Of a DNA stretch of 64,000 bases, positions 16,359-25,290 are shown piece after piece. Positions within the stretch are counted from its first letter, which is position 1. Every line of letters begins with the position of its first letter. The notes under the pieces were generated by a model. It was not told the origin of the DNA. It did no database searches and saw nothing but the letters and a program-made list of their open reading frames with translations. This stretch comes from Natronorubrum thiooxidans (GTDB lineage: Archaea > Halobacteriota > Halobacteria > Halobacteriales > Natrialbaceae). The stretch spans positions 62,001 to 126,000 of the forward strand of contig NZ_FTNR01000007.1 of assembly GCF_900156475.1 (NCBI RefSeq). The letters are read 5' to 3'. The position numbers and the translations under genes are program-made.

Positions 16359-17951
16359 TCACTCCATGTAGCCGAGTCCCTTCAGGCGGTCCTCAACGTC
16401 GGTGAAGTCGTCGTCGACGTCCTCGCCGCGGTCCGTCTGTGAGACGCCGGTTCGCTGGACTTTGGTCTTTGCAGGCGTACTCTCCGCCTCGAACGCATCG
16501 AACAACACCCGTCCGTCGGCGTTTTTCGGGACGGGTTCGCCGATGCCGTGGAGCAGCGTCGGGGCAATGTCGACGACGCGTGCACCGCGAAGCGTTGCGC
16601 CGGCGTCGACCGACGGTCCACGGCAGAGAACAATCCCCTCTTTCCGATGACTCGCGGCGTACGTTCCGGTGTCACCAGTTGGCTCGCCGGTGAGTGCGTT
16701 GCGTGCCTCGTAGACCCCACGCCCGTTGACGATGAGATCCGGCGAGCCGTCGTCGGTTGGGAACAGTTCGTCGCCGTCGAACACGTCGAGCATCCGTTTC
16801 CCGTCGTCGTCGGTGACTGACTCGAACAGGTCGGTCAGTTCGTCTTTGATCGCCGGGATCTGACTCGGATCGACAACGCCGTCTTCGAAGCGTTCGGCGT
16901 CGTTTATATAACAGTTTCCAGCACCGTGAACGAACGCGATCGTCCGATCGTAATCGACGTCGTACAGCGCGTGATCGCCAGGAATCTGTTCGGCGACTGA
17001 ATCGACGAGCGCCCGCGGGAGCGTCGAGACGATCATCTCCTCGGAGATACCGAGTCGCTCGAGTGCGCCCGTGATGCGATCACGCGAGATGCCGAGACTC
17101 GCGAGTGCCCCGCGCGTCCCGTCGTCTTCCGCTCTGAACAGATACTCCTCCCGCTCGAGGAAGTGGTTGACGTAGACCAGTTCCTCGATCGGGCCGAAGC
17201 CGTGGTCGGAGACGACATAGAGATCGGCGTCGTAGCGGTCCGTGTATGCCATCACCTCGCCGAGGATCTCGTCGAGTTGCTTGTAGTGTTCGAGCAGCCG
17301 ATCCATATCCCAGACGAGGTGCTGGAAGCGGTCGGGGGCGGTGTAGACGAAGAAGAACAGCCGCCAGTCGTCACCGGCCTCGTCCATCTGCAACTGCATG
17401 AGTTCGTGACGATTCGCCAGCATGTCGTTGACAGCTACTTCGAACTCGTCGAGACGGTTGGCGTAGTCGGGATAATCGAGGCTGATCTCATAGTCGGGAA
17501 TCCGTGACTCGATCTTTGATTCGAGTTCGGGTGGCTGGGTGTACGCTTTGTCCGTCGAGGGAGTCATCATCCCCGTTACCATCGTTCCATCGATCTCCTG
17601 GGCGGGATAGGTCATCGGGACGTTGCCGACGTGGGCGGGTGAGACCTGTTCCCAGAGCGTCGGCTGTCGGAGGTCGTGGCTCGTATACATCTCGTGGGAA
17701 TACCCCGACGAGAGGTTCTGAAAGCCATAGATCCCGTGTTTGTCCGGCCAGACGCCCGTCGCGATCGACGGCCACGCCAGTGGTGTCGTCGCGGGCTGGG
17801 TGCTCTCGAGGGTCCCGGATGCGCCTTCCTCGCGCATTCGAGCGAAGTTTGGGAGCTCGCCCGCATCGCTCCATTGTTCGATGAGTTTCCACGGTACGCC
17901 GTCGAATCCAAGCACGAATGCTCGCTCGGCTGTCGGAGAGGACCTGCTCAT
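16359..17951 (-). CDS. Type I phosphodiesterase / alkaline-phosphatase-fold protein (copy 1)
   Basis: A 530-aa member of the nucleotide pyrophosphatase/phosphodiesterase group of the alkaline phosphatase superfamily. FVLGFDGVPWKLIEQW gives the first metal Asp; the nucleophile is in STQPATTPLAWPSIATG (Thr); GIYGFQNL follows. LYVVSDHGFGPIEE gives the D-H-G-F metal motif, and the late His is in SHRKEGIVLCRGP. It probably hydrolyses a phospho- or sulfo-ester, or transfers a phosphoglycerol-type group, on surface glycan. A paralogue lies at 35489-37114 next to a FemAB copy. There is no signal peptide, so a cytoplasmic role is likely. An ATAACAAAA box lies 57-65 nt upstream of the ATG. Confidence 0.8.
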   Translation of the reverse strand: MSRSSPTAERAFVLGFDGVPWKLIEQWSDAGELPNFARMREEGASGTLESTQPATTPLAWPSIATGVWPDKHGIYGFQNLSSGYSHEMYTSHDLRQPTLWEQVSPAHVGNVPMTYPAQEIDGTMVTGMMTPSTDKAYTQPPELESKIESRIPDYEISLDYPDYANRLDEFEVAVNDMLANRHELMQLQMDEAGDDWRLFFFVYTAPDRFQHLVWDMDRLLEHYKQLDEILGEVMAYTDRYDADLYVVSDHGFGPIEELVYVNHFLEREEYLFRAEDDGTRGALASLGISRDRITGALERLGISEEMIVSTLPRALVDSVAEQIPGDHALYDVDYDRTIAFVHGAGNCYINDAERFEDGVVDPSQIPAIKDELTDLFESVTDDDGKRMLDVFDGDELFPTDDGSPDLIVNGRGVYEARNALTGEPTGDTGTYAASHRKEGIVLCRGPSVDAGATLRGARVVDIAPTLLHGIGEPVPKNADGRVLFDAFEAESTPAKTKVQRTGVSQTDRGEDVDDDFTDVEDRLKGLGYME

Positions 17952-18007
17952 GATTGTATACTGAGACGTCGAAGACGTCTACTGTCCTCCAGGTGACGGG
18001 ATTACCG

Positions 18008-18016
18008 TTTTGTTAT
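18008..18016 (-). promoter_or_regulatory. ATAACAAAA promoter box of the 16359-17951 gene
   Basis: The box reads ATAACAAAACGG on the minus strand, 57-65 nt before the start codon, so this transcript would carry a leader of about 30 nt. It faces an identical box at 18167 that serves the divergent deacetylase gene. Confidence 0.45.
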
Positions 18017-18166
18017 GGGGAGATTTCACAGCCCTTCGAGCCGATGAGTGGCCGATTTAGTCGATCTACTGCCGAAATTCACAATATAGTGTACGATCGG
18101 TTTCGTCGGTCGTACTGTGGTGCTACACAACCCGTTGCAGAAGCTATCAGTACCGAAAGGTAACCC

Positions 18167-18175
18167 ATAACAAAA
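18167..18175 (+). promoter_or_regulatory. ATAACAAAA promoter box of the deacetylase operon
   Basis: ATAACAAAA begins 33 nt before an ATG at 18200 that opens a short leader frame and 61 nt before the GTG of the deacetylase. Together with the box at 18008 it makes a divergent promoter pair about 150 bp apart. Confidence 0.45.
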
Positions 18176-18199
18176 CCGTCTCTTGGACAGCATCGAGCT

Positions 18200-18247
18200 A
18201 TGAGCCACAGGCAATGGCTGTCTGCAGGTGGTGGCTGCCGTGGGTAG
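18200..18247 (+). CDS. Possible 15-residue leader peptide
   Basis: ATG 18200 lies where transcription from the ATAACAAAA box should start. It encodes MSHRQWLSAGGGCRG and ends at TAG 18245-18247, overlapping the GTG start region of the deacetylase in another frame. The arrangement mirrors the leader at 8541. Evidence is positional only. Confidence 0.25.
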   Translation: MSHRQWLSAGGGCRG

Positions 18248-19193
18248 TGTTGTTCTTTCACTCGATGCCGAACTCGGCTGGGGGTTTCACGACCTTCCGG
18301 AGCCGCCGACCGACCGCGTCGAATCAGGTCGACGCGGCTGGACGGCGATGCTCGAGTTGCTCGAGGAGTTCGACATCCCGGCGACGTGGGCCGTCGTCGG
18401 CCATCTCATGCTCGAGTCCTGCGACGGCGTCCACGCCGACCATCCGGCCCCGGATGGCTGGTTCGACCGTGAACGCGGCGAGTGGCAGGATCGGGAGGAT
18501 CTGCGGTTCGGACGGGGACTCGTCAGGGACCTTCTCGAGTCGGATGTCGACCACGAGTTTGCGAGCCACACGTTTTCCCACGTCCTCTTCGGTCGGCCCG
18601 AGACGGACCGGGAGCTGGCTGTCGCGGAACTCGAGCGGAGCGCAGCGATCGCCGAGGAGTGGGGCTGTTCGTTCGAGTCGTTCATTTACCCCCGAAACGA
18701 CGTCGGCCATCGAGACGTCCTCGCGGAGCATGGTGTGTCTGCGTATCGGGGCTGGACGCCCAATCGAGAGGGAGTGCGTGCCGTATTCGACTCGATGGTT
18801 CGCGACCGATCGTTGCTCGTCGAACCCTTTGTTGACGAATACGGGCTAGTGAACGTTCCGGCGTCACTATTTCTCTTTGGCTTTGAAGGTCCCGCCCGGA
18901 GTGTTGCAGAGTCGATCTGGGAGGATCCGATGGTCGCGCTGGCTCGCTGTGGTATCGACGAGGCGACGACCAGTGACGGAACGTTTCATATGTGGCTGCA
19001 CCCGAACAACCTGACGACCGAACGGGACGACCGGCGTATGCGCGCGATCCTTTCATACCTCGATCGCCGTCGGTCAGACTCTGATCTCGTCGTCGAAACG
19101 ATGGCCGACGTGGCCCGTCGGATCCGCTGTTCACGCGGGGTCGATGGAGAGCCAACTCGCATCGATGCGCAGGCGAAAGCGAGCTGGAACTGA
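18228..19193 (+). CDS. Polysaccharide deacetylase family protein (copy 2)
   Basis: A 321-aa deacetylase-like protein. VVLSLDAELGWGF carries the Asp-x-Glu pair that opens the NodB motif, FASHTFSHVLFG gives HxxxH, and SFIYPRNDVGH is the conserved Pro-Arg-Asn block of the PuuE/peptidoglycan-deacetylase branch. TFHMWLHPNNLTTERDD supplies the late His. The likely role is removing an N-acetyl group from a sugar of the local polysaccharide. The start is GTG at 18228 or 18240; the frame has no nearby ATG. It is the first gene of a block running through the Gfo/Idh/MocA-DUF362-SDR genes, which has its own promoter at 19266. Confidence 0.75.
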   Translation: MVAAVGSVVLSLDAELGWGFHDLPEPPTDRVESGRRGWTAMLELLEEFDIPATWAVVGHLMLESCDGVHADHPAPDGWFDRERGEWQDREDLRFGRGLVRDLLESDVDHEFASHTFSHVLFGRPETDRELAVAELERSAAIAEEWGCSFESFIYPRNDVGHRDVLAEHGVSAYRGWTPNREGVRAVFDSMVRDRSLLVEPFVDEYGLVNVPASLFLFGFEGPARSVAESIWEDPMVALARCGIDEATTSDGTFHMWLHPNNLTTERDDRRMRAILSYLDRRRSDSDLVVETMADVARRIRCSRGVDGEPTRIDAQAKASWN

Positions 19194-19265
19194 TCGCCCC
19201 CTCGTATGGACAGCATACACGAGCGGAACGCGAAGGGGCGTACTACATCGGTGAATATGAAATCG

Positions 19266-19274
19266 ATAACAAAG
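19266..19274 (+). promoter_or_regulatory. ATAACAAAG promoter box of the 19301-22301 operon
   Basis: The sequence CGATAACAAAGCCC has its ATAAC start 35 nt before the ATG at 19301, matching leaderless spacing seen at 5797, 23623 and 37140. Confidence 0.55.
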
Positions 19275-19300
19275 CCCGCTCCCACCCCGGTCTGGGGCAG

Positions 19301-20404
19301 ATGCCATCAACACTTTTCGGCCGGTGGACCGACTCGAGTGCGCTCTCACTCGGCGTACTCGGTGTCGGTAATATCGGCATGGTACACCTGAAATCGGCAC
19401 TTGCGATGCCTGCCGTCGACGTCGTTGCGGCTGCCGATACGGTCCCGGACAATCGCGCTCGGGCCGAACGAGCTGGCGTGGCCCGAACGTACGACGATTA
19501 CACGACGCTGCTCGACGCCGAGGATCTCGACGTGGCGGTCGTCGCGTTGCCACCGTTTCTCCATGCTGACGCCGTCGAGCGTGCCGCCGAGGTCGGCGTC
19601 GACGTCTTCGTCGAGAAGCCGCTCGCCCGTTCGACCGACGAAGCCGACGAGTTGCTCGAGGCGGCTCGCGAGGCGGATATCGCTGTCGGCGTCGACCACA
19701 CGCTTCGCTACCAGCCCGATATGGCCGGTGTCAAGGCCGACTACGACGACGGTACTGTCGGCCACGTTCCCTACGCCTCGATCACGCGACTCAACGACCA
19801 CCCCCTCGGTCGCCCACCCGCCGACGATGCACCGCCGGAATGGCCACTCGACCCCGACGCCGCCGGCGGTGGCTCATTGATCGAACTCGGCGTTCACTGT
19901 TTCGACGTCCTCGAGTGGCTCTTTGGCGACCTCGAGGTTCGGGATGCGACGATGGGCCAGAGCCTCGACATTCCCGCCGAAGACGCCGCGACGGTGTTGC
20001 TCCAGGCTCCGGAGACGGGAACGACGATCACGCTCCACTGTGGGACCTACCAGTGGGAACAGCTCCCGGAGGTCAATACGCGCTTGCGACTCGAGGGGAT
20101 CACAGGCACGATCAGCAACCAGGACCACCTGCCCGAGAACTTCTATGCGAGTGCGGCGACGGCTGCGCTCTCGAACGTCGCGAGCCGATTCACGAACAGC
20201 GAGCCCGATGTCTTCGGCCCGACGTTCTACCTGCAGGCCCACTACGACGCGCTGGAAGACTTCTGTGACGCCATCCGAGAGGGTGCAACGCCACCGGTCG
20301 ACGGTGCCGACGGTCGACGGACACTCGAACTCGCCGAGACCGCCTACGAACTCGCCGAGACGGCCGATAGCGAGCCACTCGAGATCCCGGAGGTGATGTC
20401 GTGA
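19301..20404 (+). CDS. Gfo/Idh/MocA family sugar oxidoreductase
   Basis: NAD(P)-dependent dehydrogenase of 367 aa that probably oxidises or epimerises a nucleotide sugar or inositol-like substrate. The Rossmann motif LGVLGVGNIGMVHLKSA is at residues about 17-33. DVFVEKPLARSTDEAD near residue 104 holds the family EKP lysine. GVDHTLRYQPDM and GGGSLIELGVHCFDVLEWLF give the conserved R-Y and the catalytic D/H pair region (H-x-x-D-x-x-x-W). It is the first gene of a three-gene operon: its stop overlaps the DUF362 start in GTGA (20401-20404). The start is fixed by the promoter box 35 nt upstream. Confidence 0.87.
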   Translation: MPSTLFGRWTDSSALSLGVLGVGNIGMVHLKSALAMPAVDVVAAADTVPDNRARAERAGVARTYDDYTTLLDAEDLDVAVVALPPFLHADAVERAAEVGVDVFVEKPLARSTDEADELLEAAREADIAVGVDHTLRYQPDMAGVKADYDDGTVGHVPYASITRLNDHPLGRPPADDAPPEWPLDPDAAGGGSLIELGVHCFDVLEWLFGDLEVRDATMGQSLDIPAEDAATVLLQAPETGTTITLHCGTYQWEQLPEVNTRLRLEGITGTISNQDHLPENFYASAATAALSNVASRFTNSEPDVFGPTFYLQAHYDALEDFCDAIREGATPPVDGADGRRTLELAETAYELAETADSEPLEIPEVMS

Positions 20405-21336
20405 GTGTTCACGTCGCCGCCGTCGACGCCCCCGAGCGACGGGGTGGCTGGACGACCAATACCGACCGGCGGCTGGCGATCCTCGAGTCGCCGGTTCGTT
20501 CCGTCCTCGAGCCCCATCTCGAGTCGTTGTCGAACACCGATCGGATCACGCTCGTTCCCGACGCCCACTACCCGTTCCACCCGTCGACGGGGATGGTTAC
20601 CGACCCTGCCGTCGTCGGCTCGACCGCTGCCGTGCTCCGGGCACGGACCGAGGCTGACGTCGCCGTCGCCGGGATGACCGACGACCGTATCGCGTTCGAT
20701 CGCGCCGCCGGCTATCTGGGCTATCCGTCCGTTCTCGAGCGCTTTGACACCGAGCTGGTCGATCTCGCCGACGAGTCCCGACGGGATCGCGTCGTGTCGG
20801 TCGCAGACCAGCAGCTTTCGGTATCCGTCCCGGAGCGACTCCTCGAGAGCGCCGTCGTCGTTGTTCCGTCACTGCGTCCAACTCGAGACGGGCCCGTCGC
20901 CGGGGGGATGCGCACGCTCGGGCGACTCGCCGCAACCGTCGCCGACGCCGACCTGACTGCCATCGGCGCGACGCGGGCTATCGAGCCCGCGTTCTCCGTG
21001 CTGGATGCGACGGCCGCCTACGGCGGTGATCCGATCGCGGCCGACACGCTAGTCGTGGGGCCGATACCGCAGGTCGACGCGATCGGTGCGTCGTTGCTCG
21101 GCCGCTCGCTCGAGGACGATCCGGTGCTCAGACATACGCTCGGTGCTGACGAGTCGGCGATCACCGTCGAAAGCGCTGCGGGCGACGACGTCGACCTCAC
21201 GGCGCTACGACGTCGGATTCCCGATGGCGAGTTGCCGCCGCCCGACGATACTCACCCGGCCGTCTCGACTGCCTACCGACTCTACGCGGCGGTGGCCGGC
21301 GATGCCGTTCCGCCACAACTGGAGCAGCGCCGATGA
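20401..21336 (+). CDS. DUF362 domain protein
   Basis: A 311-aa cytoplasmic protein of the DUF362 family, whose biochemistry is poorly defined. Recognisable pieces are ITLVPDAHYPFHPSTGMVTD near residue 50, VAVAGMTDDRIAFDRAAGYL and LVDLADESRRDRV. There are no Cys clusters, unlike the ferredoxin-fused bacterial DUF362 proteins. It lies between a Gfo/Idh/MocA dehydrogenase and an SDR epimerase, overlapping both by 4 bp (GTGA before it, ATGA after it), so the three are made together, probably as successive steps or a complex modifying one sugar nucleotide. Confidence 0.7.
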   Translation: MSVHVAAVDAPERRGGWTTNTDRRLAILESPVRSVLEPHLESLSNTDRITLVPDAHYPFHPSTGMVTDPAVVGSTAAVLRARTEADVAVAGMTDDRIAFDRAAGYLGYPSVLERFDTELVDLADESRRDRVVSVADQQLSVSVPERLLESAVVVVPSLRPTRDGPVAGGMRTLGRLAATVADADLTAIGATRAIEPAFSVLDATAAYGGDPIAADTLVVGPIPQVDAIGASLLGRSLEDDPVLRHTLGADESAITVESAAGDDVDLTALRRRIPDGELPPPDDTHPAVSTAYRLYAAVAGDAVPPQLEQRR

Positions 21337-22301
21337 TGGGGCCGAAAACCGCAGCCGTCACCGGCGCGACGGGCTTTCTCGGCTCGCGGCTCTGTGCGCG
21401 CTTGCTCGAGGACGGCTGGGACGTCCGCGGCCTGAGTCGGCCGATGTCGGATCGGGGCGACCTCGAGGGCGTCGACTGGCACGTCGGCGATCTGTTCGAC
21501 GACGAGACGCTGCGATCGCTGGTGGATGGGGTCGATGTCGTCTTCCATCTCGCTGGCGTCAGCCTCTGGAACGCGACGCCGGAACAGGTCTACCGGGTCA
21601 ACGTCGACGGGACCGCGAACCTCCTCGAGGCCTGTCGAGATAGCGAAACCGGGCGACTTGTCTTTACGAGCACGGCCGGAACGCGCCGTCCACCTGACGA
21701 TGCCATGGTTGCGGACGAAACCGATGTCGCCACTCCTGTCGGGGCCTACCAGTCCTCGAAGGCACAGGCAGAGCAACTGATCGATCAGTACGCCGAAACC
21801 GACGGCGACGCCGTCACCGTCCACCCGACGTCGATCTTCGGCCCCGGTGACGAGGCGTTTACCACCCAGTTGCTGTCGATGGGGCTCGAGCCGACGATGC
21901 CCGCCTATCTCCCCGGCGGGTTGAGTATCGTCGGCGTCTCGGACGTCGTCGATGGCCTGCTCGCGGCCGCCGAACGCGGCCTGAACGGCGAGCACTACAT
22001 TCTTGGCGGCGAGAACCTTACCTACAACCAAGCTGTCTCACGGATCGCTAACGCCGTCGACGGCTCGCCGGCCCGGATTCGCGTCCCAGCGACGGCAATC
22101 CACGCCGCCGGCCCGGTCGCCGAAGCCGCGAGTTCCGTCGCCGGTGTTCGAATGTTTCCCTTCGACCGGCAGATGGCCCAACTCGCGACCAAGCGGCTGT
22201 TTTACTCCTCGAGGAAAGCCAGTGCGGAACTGGGCTACGACTATCGGCCGCTCGAGGATCATCTGCCGGAGACGATGGACTGGTATCGGTCCGAGTGCTA
22301 A
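21333..22301 (+). CDS. NAD-dependent epimerase/dehydratase (extended SDR)
   Basis: A 322-aa extended short-chain dehydrogenase. The Rossmann motif GATGFLGSRL starts at residue 11. VDVVFHLAGVSLWNATPEQV is the cofactor-binding segment, and the catalytic Tyr-x-x-x-Lys is in GAYQSSKAQAEQL (about residues 139-143) with the Ser/Thr of VFTSTAGTRRP before it. TVHPTSIFGPGDEAF is the usual substrate-side block. It could be a sugar 4-epimerase/4-reductase or a lipid-type 3-beta-HSD-like enzyme. Operon context (Gfo/Idh/MocA and DUF362 upstream, 4-bp overlap) favours nucleotide-sugar chemistry. Confidence 0.85.
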   Translation: MMGPKTAAVTGATGFLGSRLCARLLEDGWDVRGLSRPMSDRGDLEGVDWHVGDLFDDETLRSLVDGVDVVFHLAGVSLWNATPEQVYRVNVDGTANLLEACRDSETGRLVFTSTAGTRRPPDDAMVADETDVATPVGAYQSSKAQAEQLIDQYAETDGDAVTVHPTSIFGPGDEAFTTQLLSMGLEPTMPAYLPGGLSIVGVSDVVDGLLAAAERGLNGEHYILGGENLTYNQAVSRIANAVDGSPARIRVPATAIHAAGPVAEAASSVAGVRMFPFDRQMAQLATKRLFYSSRKASAELGYDYRPLEDHLPETMDWYRSEC

Positions 22302-22438
22302 CTATCGGTCCGTTTTCACCGGTGGCGACGGCGCTCTAGCGAGACGGGTTCCGAACAAACCGTCCTGTGAGGACTCTCGAAACCGTTCAAACGAGGGGTG
22401 TCACTCGAAAACCGTGAACATTCTACTCCGATGACCAA

Positions 22439-23428
22439 TCAGCGGTGTCGCCGCGCGACCGCGTCGACGGCGGCCGTTACCCGTGGCCGAGTTCGTTTCT
22501 CCGTTCCTGCGACCCGTTCATAGACCTCGAGCAACTGATCCGTGGTCCGGTCGATACTGACCTCGCGGGCGGCCTCGCGGCCGTTCGATCGCTCCTCGCG
22601 TTGCAGGACGTCGATTAGCCCGTCGACCAGTTCCTCGTCGGTCGTCGCGACGTGAGAAGGGGAGACGCCAGCTAGCCGTTCGCGGACGTCGCCGACGTCG
22701 AGTGCGACCACGGGCAGGTTGCAGGCCAGCGCCTCTTTCACCGAATTCGGCGAGCCCTCGCTGTCAGAAGTCAACAGAAGTGCGTCCGCGGCGTTCATGT
22801 AGTCGGCGACTGCGTCGTGGTCGACGCCGTAGACAACGCGGAGCTCGACTGGTCGCTCGAGCAGATTGTCGACCACCGAGACGATCCGTTCGGCTCGCGA
22901 GTAGTTCTTGACCTCGCGTTCGGGTGGGTACGGAAAGAGCACCTGGAAGGCGTCGCCGACGCCGTCCCAGCCGACGGCCTCGCGAGCTCGAGTCTGTGGT
23001 TTCGGCTGGAATCGCTCGAGGTCGACGCCGTCGGGGATCACCCGGCAGTCCTGACCTACCTCCGTCCGCATCCCTTCGGACATGACGATTACCTCGTCAC
23101 ACAGCGGCGCAGCCGCGACGCTGATCGGCTTGACGGGGCCGTGGACGTCCGATCCCCACAGCGACAACACGACCGGCGCTTGCCGCTGGGCCAGCGCCAT
23201 TGGAGCTATCAGTCCGTAGTGGGCGTGGACCAGGTCGTATCCGTTGCCCGCCTCGCGGATGACTCTCGGGACGGTACGGAGGTAGTCAGTCGGCCCCCGT
23301 GCGGTGTCGGCGCTGACCTCACCGGCGACCGACAGTGTCGAAAACGAGACGCCGCGTTCCTCGAGGGCGGCCATCTGCTGGGTCATAAAGGGAGCGTCGG
23401 CGTGTGTCGTGAGTGTGAGGACGTGCAT
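22439..23428 (-). CDS. Glycosyltransferase family 4 (copy 2)
   Basis: A 329-aa GT4-type glycosyltransferase. N-terminal MHVLTLTTHADAPFMTQQMA and DLVHAHYGLIAPMALAQRQA form the acceptor half. VILPDGVDLERF-like CRVIPDGVDLERFQPK, LFPYPPEREVKNYSRAERIV and the EX7E region ALLLTSDSEGSPNSVKEALA (E-G-S-P-N-x-x-x-E) with CNLPVVALDVGDVRERL mark the donor half. It probably adds one residue of the surface glycan at the cytoplasmic face. It is divergent from the second DUF354 gene, and both have ATAACAAA-type boxes in the 228-bp gap between them. Confidence 0.87.
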   Translation of the reverse strand: MHVLTLTTHADAPFMTQQMAALEERGVSFSTLSVAGEVSADTARGPTDYLRTVPRVIREAGNGYDLVHAHYGLIAPMALAQRQAPVVLSLWGSDVHGPVKPISVAAAPLCDEVIVMSEGMRTEVGQDCRVIPDGVDLERFQPKPQTRAREAVGWDGVGDAFQVLFPYPPEREVKNYSRAERIVSVVDNLLERPVELRVVYGVDHDAVADYMNAADALLLTSDSEGSPNSVKEALACNLPVVALDVGDVRERLAGVSPSHVATTDEELVDGLIDVLQREERSNGREAAREVSIDRTTDQLLEVYERVAGTEKRTRPRVTAAVDAVARRHR

Positions 23429-23459
23429 CTCGAACTGCCGGAGAGAGGGGCTCGACCCG

Positions 23460-23468
23460 TTTTGTTAT
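23460..23468 (-). promoter_or_regulatory. ATAACAAAA promoter box of the GT4 gene at 22439-23428
   Basis: ATAACAAAACGG on the minus strand, first base 40 nt upstream of the A of the ATG, leaving a leader of about 5 nt relative to the leaderless members of this promoter class. Confidence 0.45.
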
Positions 23469-23622
23469 CCGTGTTGCAGCACTGCTGGCACCGCAGTCAA
23501 TTCCGGAATACCCGCTGCAACAGTCTGCTGGCCGTCGATCCGTTGTTGGTTTTCTTCTCGTACACGCACATGTGGATTTCTCGAAACTGCTGTTTTCGGC
23601 CGATGGAGGCCGTAGCAATACG

Positions 23623-23631
23623 ATTACAAAG
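23623..23631 (+). promoter_or_regulatory. ATTACAAAG promoter box of the DUF354 gene at 23657
   Basis: One-base variant (ATTACAAAG) of the glycan promoter box, first base 34 nt before ATG 23657. It supports choosing that ATG. Confidence 0.45.
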
Positions 23632-23656
23632 CATCGACGGCGGCTATGCTGGGTCG

Positions 23657-24763
23657 ATGCGGATCCTCGTCTTTGCGAACACACCTGCACACGTCCATCT
23701 GTATCGACACACCGTCGATCGGCTTGCGGCCGCGGGCCACGACGTGCTCGTCCTGACTCGAGAGTACACCTGTACGACGGACTTACTCGAGTTCTTCGGC
23801 ATGCCGTATCGGGTGTATGGCACCCACGGCACTGACAGCTACTCCAAACTCCGATTCGCCCGTGAACTCGGCGGGCAGTTCGTGACAATCGCCCGCGAAG
23901 CAGTCCGATTCGATCCGGATGTCATCTTCGGTCGGGGACCCTACGCCGCCTACGCGGGAACGCTCGCTCGAGCGCCGGTCGTCCTCGTCCTTGACGACGA
24001 GCCGGGTGATTTCAACCACACCGTCTCCCGTCCGTTCGCGGAGACGATCCTCTCGCCGGCGGTCACCCGCCGCGATCTCGGCGACGACCACTACACCTTC
24101 GAGGGGTTCAAAGAGTGTGCGTATCTCCATCCCGACGTCTTCTCCCGCGACGAAAACGTCCGCGAGTTCCTCGGTGTCGACCCGGACGAACCCTACGTTA
24201 TCGCTCGGTTCAACGCTCTCGATGCGCTCCACGATACCGACCTGGAAGGCTTCAGTCCTCCCCAGCGTCGTGATCTGATCGAACGGCTGAGCGAGCACGC
24301 GACCGTCTTCGTCTCCGATGAAGGTGGCGAGATGGACCTCCACGACCTGCCCGCCCGGCCGTACGATCTCCATCCAGCGTTGATCCACGACGCGATGGCC
24401 GACGCGTCGCTGCTGGTCGCGGACACGGGAACGATGGCCACCGAGGCAGCACTGCTGGGGACGCCTGCGTTCCGATATCGTGGCACTGACGACCACGAGT
24501 ACGGCGAGTTCCAGGAACTCGAGCGTGCCGGCCTCGCCGAGCAGTTCGACGAGTACGCCGCGGTTCGGGATCGCTCCCTCGAGATCCTTGCCGACGACGA
24601 TGCACCGGCTCGCTGGCAGCGACGACGGCAGGCGTACGTCGCGGGGCTGGTGAACCTGACCGAGGTACTGGTCGCAGTCGCCGAATCCCGCGGTGCGATC
24701 GATCGGCTCAGTCCGTCGACGCGACAGGCGTTACAGCGCGGACGAGAGACACCGAAGCCGTAG
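23657..24763 (+). CDS. DUF354 family protein, GT-B/epimerase-like (copy 2)
   Basis: A 368-aa paralogue of the protein at 8561, with near-identical anchor blocks: NTPAHVHLYRHTVDRLAAAG, REYTCTTDLLEFFGMPYRVY, RFDPDVIFGRGPYAAYAG, ECAYLHPDVF, VFVSDEGGEMDLHD and TGTMATEAALLGTPAFRY. The frame is open far upstream (to 22817), but that part is antisense to the GT4 gene. The real start is ATG 23657, supported by the paralogue and the promoter box 34 nt upstream. Like the other copy it is probably a soluble nucleotide-sugar-binding enzyme. Two DUF354 copies in one region suggest successive steps or two glycan variants. Confidence 0.8.
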   Translation: MRILVFANTPAHVHLYRHTVDRLAAAGHDVLVLTREYTCTTDLLEFFGMPYRVYGTHGTDSYSKLRFARELGGQFVTIAREAVRFDPDVIFGRGPYAAYAGTLARAPVVLVLDDEPGDFNHTVSRPFAETILSPAVTRRDLGDDHYTFEGFKECAYLHPDVFSRDENVREFLGVDPDEPYVIARFNALDALHDTDLEGFSPPQRRDLIERLSEHATVFVSDEGGEMDLHDLPARPYDLHPALIHDAMADASLLVADTGTMATEAALLGTPAFRYRGTDDHEYGEFQELERAGLAEQFDEYAAVRDRSLEILADDDAPARWQRRRQAYVAGLVNLTEVLVAVAESRGAIDRLSPSTRQALQRGRETPKP

Positions 24764-24867
24764 CCGCTGGCTGCTGTTGTCCTGTCGACGGTGACGGATC
24801 TATCGATGACTCCCGGAAACGGCAAGTCTGGGATGTATCCGCCGTTCCGTCGAGTAGCTAGCCACAG

Positions 24868-25290
24868 ATGTACCAGGACCTGTTACTCGCGACCGACGGA
24901 AGTGAGGGCGCTCGCCAGGCGACAACGCACGCGATCGAACTCGCTTCCCAACTCGACGCAACGCTGCATATCGTCTCGGTGTCCGAGGACGGCCCACACA
25001 GTTCGGAGAAACAGGATCAGCTGCGCACCGATCCGGAAGACGAGGCCACCCAGGCACTCGAGGAAGCCGAACGGGCGAGTGCCGACGCGGGACTCGAGAC
25101 GACGACGACCGTTCGCCACGGTGTCGCTCAGGAGGAGATCGTCGACGTCGCCGAGGCGGAGGCGATCGATCTGATCGTGATGGGAACCCACGGTCGTACC
25201 GGCCTCGATCACCTGATCGTCGGGAGCGTCGCCGAGGAGGTCGTTCGCAACGCGCCAGTTCCGGTTGTGACCGTTCGAGAACGGAGCTAA
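24868..25290 (+). CDS. Universal stress protein (UspA family)
   Basis: A 140-aa single-domain UspA protein, probably an ATP-binding dimer in the cytoplasm. N-terminal MYQDLLLATDGSEGARQATT carries the conserved Asp-Gly-Ser, and MGTHGRTGLDHLIVGSVAEE is the G-x2-G-x9-G-S nucleotide-binding signature, followed by APVPVVTVRERS. The length is typical. It stands alone between the glycan region and a Bat-like regulator, with no sign of an operon. Confidence 0.92.
   Translation: MYQDLLLATDGSEGARQATTHAIELASQLDATLHIVSVSEDGPHSSEKQDQLRTDPEDEATQALEEAERASADAGLETTTTVRHGVAQEEIVDVAEAEAIDLIVMGTHGRTGLDHLIVGSVAEEVVRNAPVPVVTVRERS

Noticed and set aside
22817-23656. Upstream extension of the second DUF354 gene
   Set aside because: It is antisense to the GT4 gene, and both the paralogue and the promoter box point to ATG 23657.
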